From JAIBJN01 sp963775625 (GTDB lineage: Bacteria > Actinomycetota > Thermoleophilia > Gaiellales > Gaiellaceae), in NCBI GenBank assembly GCA_963775625.1, contig CAVZJM010000014.1, positions 124,001 through 188,000 of the forward strand: DNA of 64,000 bases, written 5' to 3'. Both the position numbers and the translations under genes were made by a program. Shown piece after piece: positions 1-9,377 of the stretch (its first letter is position 1; each line of letters begins with the position of its first letter). The notes below the pieces were generated by a model that was not told the origin of the DNA, ran no database searches, and was given only the letters and a program-made list of their open reading frames with translations.

Positions 1-1289
1 CGCCCCATCCCGAGCAGGGGGAGCGAGCCGGCCGCGACGCGCGTGTCCGAGAGCAGCTGGGAAACCTCGGCCGAGAGGTCGACCTCGGGATGGCGCCGAA
101 GCAGGCCCAGGACGACGCGCGCTGCGACCTGGCGCAGGCGCCAGAGCGCGCCGGGGCCCTGCGTCGCCTGAACGAGCCAGGACGCGAACTCGGGGAAGCC
201 GGCGTCCTCGACGTAGAACCCCCGGCCCTGGCCTCCATCGAGCTCGTCGGGGACGTGGAGCGCGCTCGTGATCACCGGCCCGCGGCTGGGCTCGAGCGGC
301 CGGTCGGCGCCGAGCGCGAACGTGAGCAGGTCGCCGTTGCCGCCGAAGCGCGTGCCGAGCCTGGCGCTGAGCCCGGGGAACGCGGCCCGGCTCTTGAGGA
401 GGAGGTAGGTCGAGCCGAGCGTTCCCGCTGCGAGGACGAGCCGGTCGCAGGTCAGCTCTCGCTCCGGGCGCACCTGCGGGTTGCGCGTGTCGATCTTCCG
501 CCCCTCGTCGGCCGCCTCGTGCTCGACGTAGCGGACGACGTAGCCGCCCCCGTCTCCCGGCTCGAACGAGCGCACCTCATGCCGTGTCCGGATCACGGCG
601 CCGAGCCGCTTCGCCTCGGAGAGGTAGTTGAGGTCGAGCGTGTTCTTGGAGCCGAAGTTGCAGCCGATGTCGCACTCGCCGACCAGGCGGCAGGTGTAGC
701 GGGGCACGCCGTGCAGGTTCGGGTGCTCCTCGTGGAGCGGGACGCCGACCGCCGGCGCCTCGCCGTCGTTGGCGAATGTGACCGCGAGCTTCGGGAGGAT
801 GAACTCACGCCCCAGCTTCTCCGCCACGTCTCTGAGGGCTGCGGTCTTGGCCGTCGTGTCGGCGAACGGGTAGCGCTGCCCGTTCAGCATCGTCTCGACG
901 CGGTCGTAGTGAGGATCGAGGTCGGACCGGCTCACCGGCCAATGCTCGTAACCGCCGTTCGCCAGGTCCTCCTGGACGAACCAGCGCTCGGGCTTCCGCA
1001 AGAGGACGTTCGCGTAGATGAGCGAGCCGCCTCCCAGCCCGCTCGAGACGACCGCCCCCAGGCCCTTGAAGGACCAGACGTTGAAGAGCCCGTAGAGGCC
1101 CTCGCTGGGATCCCAGAAGGCCCTCGAGAGCTCGCGCGGGCCGCGCGGGAAGGAGCCCGGCGGATAGGGCTTCCCGCGCTCGAGGACGCAGACCGACCTG
1201 CCCGCCTCGGCCAGCCTGTAGGCGAGCACGGAGCCGCCGAAGCCGGAGCCGACCACGATTGCGTCGAAGTGCGTGTCGCTCGCCGCCAC
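1..1289 (-). CDS. GMC-family FAD oxidoreductase (cholesterol oxidase-like), 3' end outside window
   Basis: Probable FAD-dependent alcohol/sterol oxidoreductase. Reading leftwards from a GTG at 1289 the protein begins with FDAIVVGSGFGGSVLAYRLA, the N-terminal dinucleotide-binding fold, followed by a GLGGGSLIYANVLL segment typical of GMC oxidoreductases and, further on, LVLAAGTLGSTYLLLKS. About 429 codons lie in the window and the frame is open to position 1, so the C-terminal substrate and catalytic His region is missing. The GTG is the only start between the fold and an in-frame stop near 1353. It sits 10 nt after a TAGCCT hexamer, which fits a leaderless start. The substrate cannot be told from the sequence. 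The gene is divergent from the leuA operon. Confidence 0.85.
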   Translation of the reverse strand, partial: MAASDTHFDAIVVGSGFGGSVLAYRLAEAGRSVCVLERGKPYPPGSFPRGPRELSRAFWDPSEGLYGLFNVWSFKGLGAVVSSGLGGGSLIYANVLLRKPERWFVQEDLANGGYEHWPVSRSDLDPHYDRVETMLNGQRYPFADTTAKTAALRDVAEKLGREFILPKLAVTFANDGEAPAVGVPLHEEHPNLHGVPRYTCRLVGECDIGCNFGSKNTLDLNYLSEAKRLGAVIRTRHEVRSFEPGDGGGYVVRYVEHEAADEGRKIDTRNPQVRPERELTCDRLVLAAGTLGSTYLLLKSRAAFPGLSARLGTRFGGNGDLLTFALGADRPLEPSRGPVITSALHVPDELDGGQGRGFYVEDAGFPEFASWLVQATQGPGALWRLRQVAARVVLGLLRRHPEVDLSAEVSQLLSDTRVAAGSLPLLGMG

Positions 1290-1367
1290 GTCGTCGGCGA
1301 GGCTAACACCGGGAGTGCCGCGCGCACCTCCTTGAACGGGTTTGCAGACTCGTCACACCGTTGGGGC

Positions 1368-1397
1368 TTGACAAGCGCACCCCGCAATCACCACACT
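1368..1397 (+). promoter_or_regulatory. candidate promoter of the leuA operon
   Basis: TTGACA at 1368-1373 is a perfect -35 hexamer. A weak -10-like CACACT lies 18 nt further on, at 1392-1397. A transcript from here would start only a few bases before the leader-peptide TTG at 1408. The -10 match is poor, so this is a suggestion. Confidence 0.35.
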
Positions 1398-1407
1398 TCA
1401 ACGCAGC

Positions 1408-1506
1408 TTGACGAGGCATGCCATCACATCGCTCGGCGTCACCGGCTCCGCCCGGACGCTCGCGCTCGCCCTCGTCCTCATCCTCATCGCCATTCTCCCC
1501 CTCTAG
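1408..1506 (+). CDS. branched-chain amino acid leader peptide upstream of leuA
   Basis: A 32-residue reading frame starts at TTG 1408 and ends at TAG 1504-1506. Its last 15 codons read LALALVLILIAILPL: seven Leu (all CTC), three Ile and one Val, so 11 of 15 codons are for branched-chain amino acids. This is the layout expected of a ribosome-stalling attenuation leader. No ATG or GTG lies in frame and an in-frame TGA at 1369 limits the upstream side, so TTG is the only ordinary start. There is no Shine-Dalgarno, but the start would lie close to the 5' end of a transcript from the TTGACA promoter. The function is inferred from composition and position. Confidence 0.6.
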   Translation: MTRHAITSLGVTGSARTLALALVLILIAILPL

Positions 1507-1584
1507 GGGGAGAACGCGACTCACGCGCCGAGCAGGCGCACACGCCGACCTGACCACAGGAGCAATGCGCCTCCAGACGGAGGC
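1495..1584 (+). promoter_or_regulatory. hairpin array, candidate transcription attenuator before leuA
   Basis: Three consecutive inverted repeats lie between the leader peptide and leuA. The first is CTCCCCC (1495-1501) with GGGGGAG (1506-1512), which includes the leader stop codon. The second is GCGCC (1525-1529) with GGCGC (1535-1539). The third is GCCTCC (1569-1574) with GGAGGC (1579-1584), ending just before the leuA Shine-Dalgarno (AGAGAGGA, 1585-1592). A ribosome stalled on the CTC/ATC run would cover the left arm of the first hairpin. Which fold terminates and which antiterminates is not clear from inspection, and there is no U-tract. Confidence 0.5.
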
Positions 1585-1598
1585 AGAGAGGATGAGCA

Positions 1599-2741
1599 GT
1601 GAGCCGCAGAATCACGATCTTCGACACGACGCTGCGCGACGGCGAGCAATCGCCGGGCATCGCGCTCCAGCCGGACGAGAAGGTGGAGATCGGGACGCAG
1701 CTCGAGCGGCTCGGAGTCGACATCGTCGAGGCAGGGTTCTCGGTTTCCTCGCCGGGAGACTTCGAAGGCGTGAGGGCAGTCGCCGCAGCGATCGAGCGTC
1801 CCACCGTCGCCTCCCTTGCACGCACGCGCAAGGAGGACATCGACGCCGCCGCAGAATCCCTTGCGAACGCGCGCCGGTCGCGCATTCACGTCTTCATCGC
1901 CACCAGCCCCATCCACATGGAGCGCAAGCTTCGCCTCGACCCCGAGGAAGTCGTCGAGCAGGCCCGCTGGGCCTGCGGCTACGCCCGCAGCCTTGCCGAC
2001 GAGGTCGAGTTCTCGTGCGAGGACGCAACCCGCTCGGAGCCCGAGTTCGCCGCGCGCGTCTGCGGCGAGGCAATCCGGGCGGGCGCGAGCACGATCAACC
2101 TTCCCGACACGGTCGGCTACTGCCTTCCCCAGGAGTACGCGGAGTTCCTGCGCGAGATCGTCGGTCTCTGCCCCGAGCTGGAACACGCCCAGCTCTCGGT
2201 GCACTGCCACGACGACCTCGGCCTCGCCGTCGCCAACACGCTCGCCGGCATCCAGGCCGGCGCGACGCAGGTCGAGGCGACCATCAACGGCCTCGGCGAG
2301 CGGGCCGGAAACGCTGCCCTCGAAGAGGTCGTCATGGCCCTGCGCGTCCGCAAGGCGGCTCTCGGCGCCGAGACCGCCGTCAACGTCGGCGAGATCGGCC
2401 GCACCTCACGCCTCGTCGAGGAGCGCACCGGCTATCGCGTCCAGCGCAACAAGGCCATCGTCGGGGCGAGCGCGTTCGCCCACGAGGCCGGCATCCATCA
2501 GGACGGGATGCTCAAGGACGCCCAGACCTACCAGATCATGGATCCCACCGAGCTCGGCCTCGTGATGTCGCTCCCGCTCGGCAAGCACTCGGGCCGCCAC
2601 GCTTTCGCACGGGCGTGCACCGACGCGGGGATCACGCTCGACCGCGCGGCGCTGAACGAGGCGTTCGTGCGCTTCAAGCAGCTTGCCGATACAAGAAAGC
2701 ACGTGACCCTCGGGGACGTGTTCGAGGAGGTGAGCGTGTGA
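1599..2741 (+). CDS. leuA: 2-isopropylmalate synthase, short form without the C-terminal regulatory domain
   Basis: Condenses 2-ketoisovalerate with acetyl-CoA, the first committed step of leucine synthesis. The 380-residue protein opens with DTTLRDGEQSPG (residues 9-20, HMGL-like catalytic loop). It carries the metal-binding SVHCHDDLGLA near 200, NGLGERAGNA near 230 and HEAGIHQDGMLK near 295. Full-length LeuA proteins run to about 500 residues with a C-terminal leucine-binding dimer domain. Here the protein stops after the linker subdomains, so feedback control is probably lost or indirect. A homocitrate or related synthase cannot be fully excluded, but the leu/ilv context argues for LeuA. 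GTG start with a good Shine-Dalgarno. The stop overlaps the next gene (TGATG). Confidence 0.9.
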   Translation: MSRRITIFDTTLRDGEQSPGIALQPDEKVEIGTQLERLGVDIVEAGFSVSSPGDFEGVRAVAAAIERPTVASLARTRKEDIDAAAESLANARRSRIHVFIATSPIHMERKLRLDPEEVVEQARWACGYARSLADEVEFSCEDATRSEPEFAARVCGEAIRAGASTINLPDTVGYCLPQEYAEFLREIVGLCPELEHAQLSVHCHDDLGLAVANTLAGIQAGATQVEATINGLGERAGNAALEEVVMALRVRKAALGAETAVNVGEIGRTSRLVEERTGYRVQRNKAIVGASAFAHEAGIHQDGMLKDAQTYQIMDPTELGLVMSLPLGKHSGRHAFARACTDAGITLDRAALNEAFVRFKQLADTRKHVTLGDVFEEVSV

Positions 2742-3676
2742 TGAGGAAGAAGCGCTACACGGTCGCATGCCTGTCCGGCGACGGCATCGGGCCGGAGGTG
2801 ACGGCCGAGGCGAGCCGTGCGCTCGCGGTCGTCTCGGGCATGCACGGCTTCCAGGTCGACGAGGTGCACGTGCCCTTCGGCGGCGACGCCGTGCGCCGCT
2901 TCGGTCATCCGCTGCCGTCCGTCACCCGGGCCGCCTGCGCCGAGGCCGACGCGATGCTGGTCGCCGCAACCCGGGAGCCCGCGCTCGAAGTCCTGAAGGC
3001 CGAGCTCGACCTCCGCTGGCGGATCACGCGGGTGTGCGCCCGCGGCAGCGAGCTCGCCGTCGTCAGTCCGCTTCCCGACGATGCCGTCCAGCTCGCGGTC
3101 GACAGCGCCTTCCGGCTGGCGTTCAGCCGCCGGGCGCGGCTGACGTCGGTCGGGACGGGCGCTCTCTGGCACGCTGCCCTCGCGGCGGCGTCCGAGCGCT
3201 GGGAGGGCGTGCTGGTCGAGCACCTGCCGTTCGAGGCAGCGGTCACCGGTCTCCTGCGAGATCCGTCCGAATTCGACGTCATCGCGAGCGAGCAGCCCTT
3301 CGCCGAGGCGCTCGCGAGCACCGCCGCGTTCGCCCACGAGGGCACCCGGATGGTCGCTTCGGGCCGGATCGGCCCCGACGGCAAGGGCATGTTCGGCCCG
3401 ACCCACGGCTCGGCGCTCGAGATCGCAGGTCAGGGCGTCGCCAATCCGAGCGCGATGCTGTTGGCCGCCGCGCTCATGCTGGGCGAGGGCCTCGGCGAGC
3501 GCAGCGCCTCCCGCACGCTCGAGCGCGGCGTCCTCGAGACGCTCGAGACGGGGGTGCGCACGCCTGACATGCTCTCCTCGGGCGCCGGGGCGACGACGAG
3601 GGAGTTCATGGATACCCTGCTCGCGTCGCTGCCCGCGGCCCGCAGGGACACCGAGTTCGCGGGGGCTGCCGCATGA
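2741..3676 (+). CDS. degenerate isopropylmalate dehydrogenase paralogue (probably non-catalytic)
   Basis: A 311-residue protein of the isocitrate/isopropylmalate dehydrogenase fold. It keeps the N-terminal SGDGIGPEV loop and a C-terminal THGSALEIAGQGVANP segment like the cofactor loop of LeuB (HGSAPDIAGEGIANP in the intact copy at 11930). The catalytic parts are eroded: TSVDKANIL of LeuB is LTSVGTGAL here (catalytic Lys lost), the VDNC segment is replaced, and TENTFGDILSD is SEQPFAEALAS (all metal-binding Asp lost). The arginine-rich substrate loop is also altered. The frame is intact, with 1-4 bp overlaps to leuA and ilvB, so it looks maintained. Possible roles are a regulatory or structural partner, or altered chemistry. 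No function can be assigned. Confidence 0.8.
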   Translation: MRKKRYTVACLSGDGIGPEVTAEASRALAVVSGMHGFQVDEVHVPFGGDAVRRFGHPLPSVTRAACAEADAMLVAATREPALEVLKAELDLRWRITRVCARGSELAVVSPLPDDAVQLAVDSAFRLAFSRRARLTSVGTGALWHAALAAASERWEGVLVEHLPFEAAVTGLLRDPSEFDVIASEQPFAEALASTAAFAHEGTRMVASGRIGPDGKGMFGPTHGSALEIAGQGVANPSAMLLAAALMLGEGLGERSASRTLERGVLETLETGVRTPDMLSSGAGATTREFMDTLLASLPAARRDTEFAGAAA

Positions 3677-5391
3677 AGATGCTGGGCTCCGACGCGATCC
3701 TGCGCTCGCTCGAGGCCGAAGGCGTCGACATCAGCTTCGGCATCCCGGGGGGCGCCATCCTCCCGCTCTACGACGCGTTCGCGCGCGGGACCACCGTGCG
3801 CCACGTCCTCGCTCGCCACGAGCAGGGCGCCGGGCACATGGCGGAGGGCTATGCGCGCGCGTCGGGCAAGGTCGGCGTCGCCATGGCGACGTCCGGCCCG
3901 GGAGTCACGAACCTCGTGACGCCCATCGCCGACGCGTGGATGGACTCGACACCGCTGGTCTGCATCACCGGCCAGGTGCGGACGAGCCTGATCGGCACCG
4001 ATGCGTTCCAAGAGACCGACGCGACAGGCATCACGCTTCCGATCGTCAAGCACTCATGGCTGGTGCAGGACGTCGAAGAGCTCCCGCACGTCCTCAAGGC
4101 TGCCTTCCACGTCGCCCGAACCGGGCGCTCTGGCCCGGTCCTCGTGGATGTCGCCAAGGACGTGCAGGAGGCAGAGATCGACTTCACTTACCCCCATCAA
4201 GTCGATCTCCCGGGGTGGAAACCACCTGCCGGTGTCCACCCCCGACAGGTTCGGGAGGCGGCGAGAGCCCTGCTCGCCGCCTCACGGCCTGTCCTCTACG
4301 TGGGCGGGGGCGTGGTCAACGGAGACGCCACCGACGAGCTCCTCGAGCTGGCGGAGACCGCAGGCACTCCGGTGATCACGACCTTGATGGCGAAGAGTGC
4401 GTTCCCCGAGACCCATCCGCTCTGCTACGGCCCGCCCGGGATGCACGGCTCCAAGTGGGCGAACTGGGGCCTGAACAAGGCCGACCTGATCGTCGCCGTC
4501 GGCGCGCGCTTCGACGACCGGGTCACCGGCAAGCTCTCCGCGTTCGCGCCCGGCGCCAAGGTGATCCACTTCGACATCGACGCCGCCGAGATCGGAAAGC
4601 TCCGCCACGCGGACATCCCTGTCACCGGTCCCCTGAAGGCCGCCCTCGCCGAGCTGACCAGGGCGCTGCGGGCCGAGGCCAAGCCCGGGCGCGAGGGCCC
4701 GGTCTCCTGGCGCCGCCAGCTCGACGAGTGGCGCGAGGAGTTCCCGTACCGCTACGTGCGTGAGGGCGAGTACCTGAAGCCACAGGCGGTCGTCGAGACG
4801 CTGCGCGACCTGACGACCGGCCAGGACGTCGTCTGGACGACCGGCGTCGGCCAGCACCAGATGTGGGCGATGCAGTACCTCGTCTGCGACCGGCCACGGA
4901 CCTTCATCACCTCCGGCGGCCTCGGGACGATGGGCTACGGCCTGCCCGCGGCGATCGGAGCGAAGGCGGCCCGGCCCGAGGCGACCGTCGTCTGCGTCGA
5001 CGGCGACGGCTGCTTCCAGATGACGTGCCAGGAGCTCGCCACCTCGGTCCTCGAGGGGCTCCCGATCGTCGTCGTGATCGTCAACAACGGCTGGCTCGGG
5101 ATGGTGCGCCAGTGGCAGGAGATGTTCTACGCGAACCGCTTCTCCGAGACCCATCTGACCCACCAGGTGCCCGACTACGCGCAGCTCGCCGAGGCCTACG
5201 GCGCCGCCGGCTTCACGGTCGAGTCCGACGACGAGCTCGAGGGCGTTCTCGAGGAGGCGCTCACGTGCGGCCGCACCGCGGTCGTCGACGCCCGTTGCGA
5301 TCCCGAGGAGAAGTGCTTCCCGATGATCCCCGCGGGCGCGGCCGCGACCGACGTGATCGAGTTCTCCGAGGAGGAGACCGTCGAAGCATGA
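3673..5391 (+). CDS. ilvB: acetolactate synthase, large (catalytic) subunit
   Basis: Thiamine-diphosphate enzyme making acetolactate or acetohydroxybutyrate, the shared first step to Val/Leu and Ile. 572 residues, the usual length. Visible landmarks are FGIPGGAILPLYDA at the N-terminus, the catalytic Glu in RHEQGAGHMAEGYARASG (about 45-62) followed by TSGPGVTN, and the ThDP/Mg motif GDGCFQMTCQEL (about 443) with NNGWLGMVRQW. The ATG overlaps the preceding stop by 4 bp, so the two are probably translationally coupled. Its partner ilvN does not follow at once: a 133-bp gap with three strong hairpins separates them. Confidence 0.97.
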   Translation: MKMLGSDAILRSLEAEGVDISFGIPGGAILPLYDAFARGTTVRHVLARHEQGAGHMAEGYARASGKVGVAMATSGPGVTNLVTPIADAWMDSTPLVCITGQVRTSLIGTDAFQETDATGITLPIVKHSWLVQDVEELPHVLKAAFHVARTGRSGPVLVDVAKDVQEAEIDFTYPHQVDLPGWKPPAGVHPRQVREAARALLAASRPVLYVGGGVVNGDATDELLELAETAGTPVITTLMAKSAFPETHPLCYGPPGMHGSKWANWGLNKADLIVAVGARFDDRVTGKLSAFAPGAKVIHFDIDAAEIGKLRHADIPVTGPLKAALAELTRALRAEAKPGREGPVSWRRQLDEWREEFPYRYVREGEYLKPQAVVETLRDLTTGQDVVWTTGVGQHQMWAMQYLVCDRPRTFITSGGLGTMGYGLPAAIGAKAARPEATVVCVDGDGCFQMTCQELATSVLEGLPIVVVIVNNGWLGMVRQWQEMFYANRFSETHLTHQVPDYAQLAEAYGAAGFTVESDDELEGVLEEALTCGRTAVVDARCDPEEKCFPMIPAGAAATDVIEFSEEETVEA

Positions 5392-5414
5392 CCCTCACTC
5401 GCCTTCGGCTCGCT

Positions 5415-5529
5415 CTCGTGGGGGAAACCATGTTTCCCCCACGAGCCCCCTTCTTTGAGACAGTGAGGGAACCTCCCGGTTCCCTCACACACCTTCCCCT
5501 GCGTCACGAGCCGGAGACCGGCTCGTGAC
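5415..5529 (+). promoter_or_regulatory. three consecutive stable hairpins between ilvB and ilvN; the third contains the ilvN start
   Basis: Hairpin 1: CTCGTGGGGGAAAC (5415-5428) pairs perfectly with 5432-5445 around a 3-nt loop (14 bp). Hairpin 2: GTGAGGGAACC (5463-5473) pairs with 5478-5488 around a 4-nt loop (11 bp). Hairpin 3: GTCACGAGCCGG (5503-5514) pairs with 5518-5529 around a 3-nt loop (12 bp). Hairpin 3 encloses both the GGAG Shine-Dalgarno (5513-5516) and the GTG start (5525-5527) of ilvN. This suggests termination, mRNA processing or translational control of the large-to-small subunit ratio. The role is inferred; the pairing is directly visible. Confidence 0.8.
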
Positions 5530-6037
5530 TCACACAGTCTCCGTCCTCGTCGAGAACCAGCCCGGCGCGCTTGCCCGGGTGTCCAACATGTTCGCGCGCC
5601 GCGGCTTCAACATCGAGAGCCTCGCCGTCGGGCCGACGGAGCGCCACAACGTCTCGCGGATCGTCCTCACCGTCGACTGCCCGGCGGCGCTCCTCGAGCA
5701 GATCGAGAAGCAGATGCACAAGCTCGTGAACGTCCTCCGCGTCTCGACGCTCGAGGCCGGCGAGGCCGTGGAGCGCGAGCTCGCGCTCGTCCGTGTCTCG
5801 GCCGAGCCCAGCCGGCGCGCGGAGCTGATCGCGCTCGCCGACGTCTTCGACGCCCGGGTCGCCGACCTCGGCCCCGACTCCATGGTCTTCGAGGTCGTGG
5901 GGACGCCGGAGCAGCTCGAGTCCTTCGAGGAGCTCCTGCGCCCGCACGGCCTGATCGAGCTCGCCCGCACGGGGCGGATCGGGCTCGCGCGTGCGTCGGC
6001 GAACCGCAGCCCTCGCCCCCAACACGTCCTCAGATAG
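5525..6037 (+). CDS. ilvN: acetolactate synthase, small (regulatory) subunit
   Basis: Regulatory partner of IlvB that binds valine and stimulates catalysis. 170 residues: an N-terminal ACT domain (VSVLVENQPGALARVSNMFA and RGFNIESLAVG) followed by the usual ALS small-subunit C-terminal domain. The GTG start gives the canonical N-terminus but lies inside a 12-bp hairpin that also covers its ribosome-binding site, so translation may need unfolding or processing. The gene is 133 bp after ilvB and 16 bp before ilvC. Confidence 0.95.
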   Translation: MTHTVSVLVENQPGALARVSNMFARRGFNIESLAVGPTERHNVSRIVLTVDCPAALLEQIEKQMHKLVNVLRVSTLEAGEAVERELALVRVSAEPSRRAELIALADVFDARVADLGPDSMVFEVVGTPEQLESFEELLRPHGLIELARTGRIGLARASANRSPRPQHVLR

Positions 6038-6053
6038 AAAAGGAGCTCACCTC

Positions 6054-7053
<1,000 letters not shown>

Positions 7054-7070
<17 letters not shown>

Positions 7071-8364
7071 CGTTCCCGTAGCTCTTCTGGGCTACGGCAC
7101 CGTCGGCTCGGCCGTCGACAGGCTGCTCGCCGAGAACGCAGAGGACATCGAGCGCGCGACCGGGCACCGCCTTCGGGTGGTCCGAGCCCTCGTTCGCAAC
7201 CCCGCCAAGGAGCGGCCCCACCCGCCGGGGAGCGAGATCCTCACGACCGACTTCTCCGACATCCGCGACGACCCGTCGATCGCCCTCGTCGCGGAGGTCA
7301 TGGGTGGGCTGGAGCCGACGGGCGAGCACGTCCTCGACCTCCTCCGCGCCGGCAAGCCGGTCGTCTCGGCCAACAAGCAGCTGATCGCCCGCCGCGGCGC
7401 CGAGCTCTTCTCCACGGCCTCCGAGGCCGGCGTGCAGCTCCGCTTCGAGGCCAGCGTCTGCGCGGCCATCCCCGTGATCAAGATCCTGCGCGAGGCCCTC
7501 GTCGTCACCAACGTCCACCGGGTGCTCGGAATCGTCAACGGGACGACGAACTACATCCTCACGAAGATGGAGGAGGGCGCCGAGTACGCCGAGGCGCTCG
7601 CCGAGGCGCAGGAGCTCGGGTTCGCCGAGGCCGACCCGACCGAGGACGTGAACGGCGCCGACGCGGCCGCGAAGATGGCCATTCTCGCCACCATCGCGTT
7701 CGGCTCGCGCGTGACCCTCGGCGACGTCGCCTACGACGGGATCGAGGGCGTGACGGGCGAGCACGTGCGCGCGGCCCGGGAGATGGAGATGGTCGTGCGC
7801 CTGATCGGCGCCGCGACCCTCCGCGACGAGAGGCTGGACGTGCGGGTCGGGCCCGCGCTGGTCGACCGCCACCATCCGCTCGCGGCCGTCGAGGGCGCAT
7901 TCAACGCGGTCATGCTCCAGGGCGACGCCATCCGCGAGATCACGCTCGAAGGCCCGGGCGCGGGCGGCATGGAGACCGCCTCGGCCGTCGTCGCCGACAT
8001 GGTCAGCGTCATCGGCACGACCGGCACCGGCTTCCTGCAGAACGACGCGTGCTGGCGCGAGCTGGAACGGCTGCCGCGGGCGGAGATGCGCTCGCCCTAC
8101 TACCTCCGGATCGACGTGGACGACGTCGCGGGCGTCCTGGCGCAGGTGGCGCTGCGCCTGGCGGCACACCGGGTCTCGATTGCGCGCCTGATCCAGCACC
8201 AGGAGAACGGCTCGGCGACGCTCCACGTCGTCACGCACGAGGGCGCGGAGGGAGACCTCGAGAGCGCGCTCCGGGAGATCGAGGCCTTGCCGGAGACGCG
8301 CGGCGCGCCGTCGGCGCTTCCGGTCATCTCCGACCGCGGCGTCCCGGGCCTCGGCTGGGCCTAG
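7054..8364 (+). CDS. hom: homoserine dehydrogenase with C-terminal ACT domain
   Basis: Reduces aspartate semialdehyde to homoserine, the branch point to threonine and methionine. 436 residues: NAD(P)-binding GYGTVGSAV (about 14-22), the catalytic homoserine dehydrogenase domain with GIVNGTTNYILTKMEEG (about 160-176) and a Lys/Asp-containing EADPTEDVNGADAAAK, then a C-terminal ACT domain (YYLRIDVDDVAGVLAQV). The ACT domain implies threonine feedback, as in other monofunctional Hom proteins. GTG start inside the end of ilvC. Its place inside a BCAA operon links threonine supply to isoleucine synthesis. Confidence 0.96.
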
Positions 8365-8390
8365 GCTCGGTGGCCAGTAGGGTCCAGCGC

Positions 8391-9374
8391 GTGCCGACCC
8401 CGCTCGCCGAGCGCTATCGCGATCGCCTGCCGCTGACCGACTCGACGCCGGTCGTCTCGCTGGGCGAGGGCTCAACGCCGCTCCTCGCCGCGCCCCGCCT
8501 CTCCGAGCGGCTGGGAGTCGAGCTCTGGCTCAAGTGGGAGGGCGCGAACCCGACGGGAAGCTTCAAGGACCGCGGGATGACGGTGGCCGTCTCGAAGGCG
8601 GTCGAGGAGGGCGCGACCGCGGTCGTCTGCGCCTCGACCGGGAACACGGCGGCCTCGGCGGCGGCATACGCCGCGCGGGCGGGCATCACGGCCGTGATCC
8701 TCCAGCCCGCCGGCGCGGTCGCGCGCGGGAAGATCGCCCAGGCGCAGGCCGTCGGAGCGCGCGTGCTCGAGGTCCAGGGACCGTTCGAGGCTGCGCTCGA
8801 GGCCGCGCGGGAGCTCGGGCGCCGCGGCACCCACGCACTGGTCAACTCGCTGAACCCGCATCGGCTCGAGGGCCAGAAGACCGCCGTGTTCGAGATCGTC
8901 GAGGAGCTCGGCGCCACGCCCGACGTCCTCGCGCTCCCATACGGAGGCGGCGGGAACACCCGCTCCTACGCGCTCGGCTTCGACGAGCTCGGCGAGGGCC
9001 TGCCGCCCCTGCTGGCCGGCGAGGCATCGGAGCGCGCCTTCACGATGGCGACGGCGATCCGCATCGCCGAGCCTGCCCATCGCGCGGAGGCCGGGGAGGC
9101 GATCGCCCGCTCGGGCGGCTCCGTCGTTCCGCTGGCCGACGAGGAGATCCTCGCTGCCTGGCGCGACCTCGCCGAGCTGGAGGGCGTCTTCTGCGAGCCG
9201 TCGTCCGCGGCGGGGCTCGCCGTGCTGACACGCCAGCGGCCGGCGCCGGGCACCCGCGTCGTCTGCGTCGTCACCGGCCACGGCCTCAAGGACCCGGACG
9301 CGGCCGCACGCCTCTCGACCCCGCCGATCCCGGTCCCGCCCGACCCCGACGCGATCGCGGAGGCAGCGTCGTGA
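8391..9374 (+). CDS. thrC: threonine synthase (PLP)
   Basis: Converts O-phosphohomoserine to threonine. 327 residues, fold-type II PLP enzyme: the Schiff-base lysine is in NPTGSFKDRGMT (about residue 59), with ASTGNTAASAAAYAARAG and a phosphate-binding glycine-rich YGGGGNTRSY loop. Two GTG starts are possible, at 8370 and 8391. I prefer 8391 because a TAGGGT hexamer ends 7 nt before it, matching the leaderless pattern seen elsewhere in this window; that would also give an internal promoter. It follows hom by 26 bp and precedes thrB across a palindrome. Confidence 0.93.
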   Translation: MPTPLAERYRDRLPLTDSTPVVSLGEGSTPLLAAPRLSERLGVELWLKWEGANPTGSFKDRGMTVAVSKAVEEGATAVVCASTGNTAASAAAYAARAGITAVILQPAGAVARGKIAQAQAVGARVLEVQGPFEAALEAARELGRRGTHALVNSLNPHRLEGQKTAVFEIVEELGATPDVLALPYGGGGNTRSYALGFDELGEGLPPLLAGEASERAFTMATAIRIAEPAHRAEAGEAIARSGGSVVPLADEEILAAWRDLAELEGVFCEPSSAAGLAVLTRQRPAPGTRVVCVVTGHGLKDPDAAARLSTPPIPVPPDPDAIAEAAS

Positions 9375-9377
9375 CCC

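Noticed and set aside
1418..2740. A long open frame starting at ATG 1418 and running in front of the LeuB-like gene
   Set aside because: It is out of frame with both the leader peptide and leuA. Only its last part (from ATG 2741) is a real gene.
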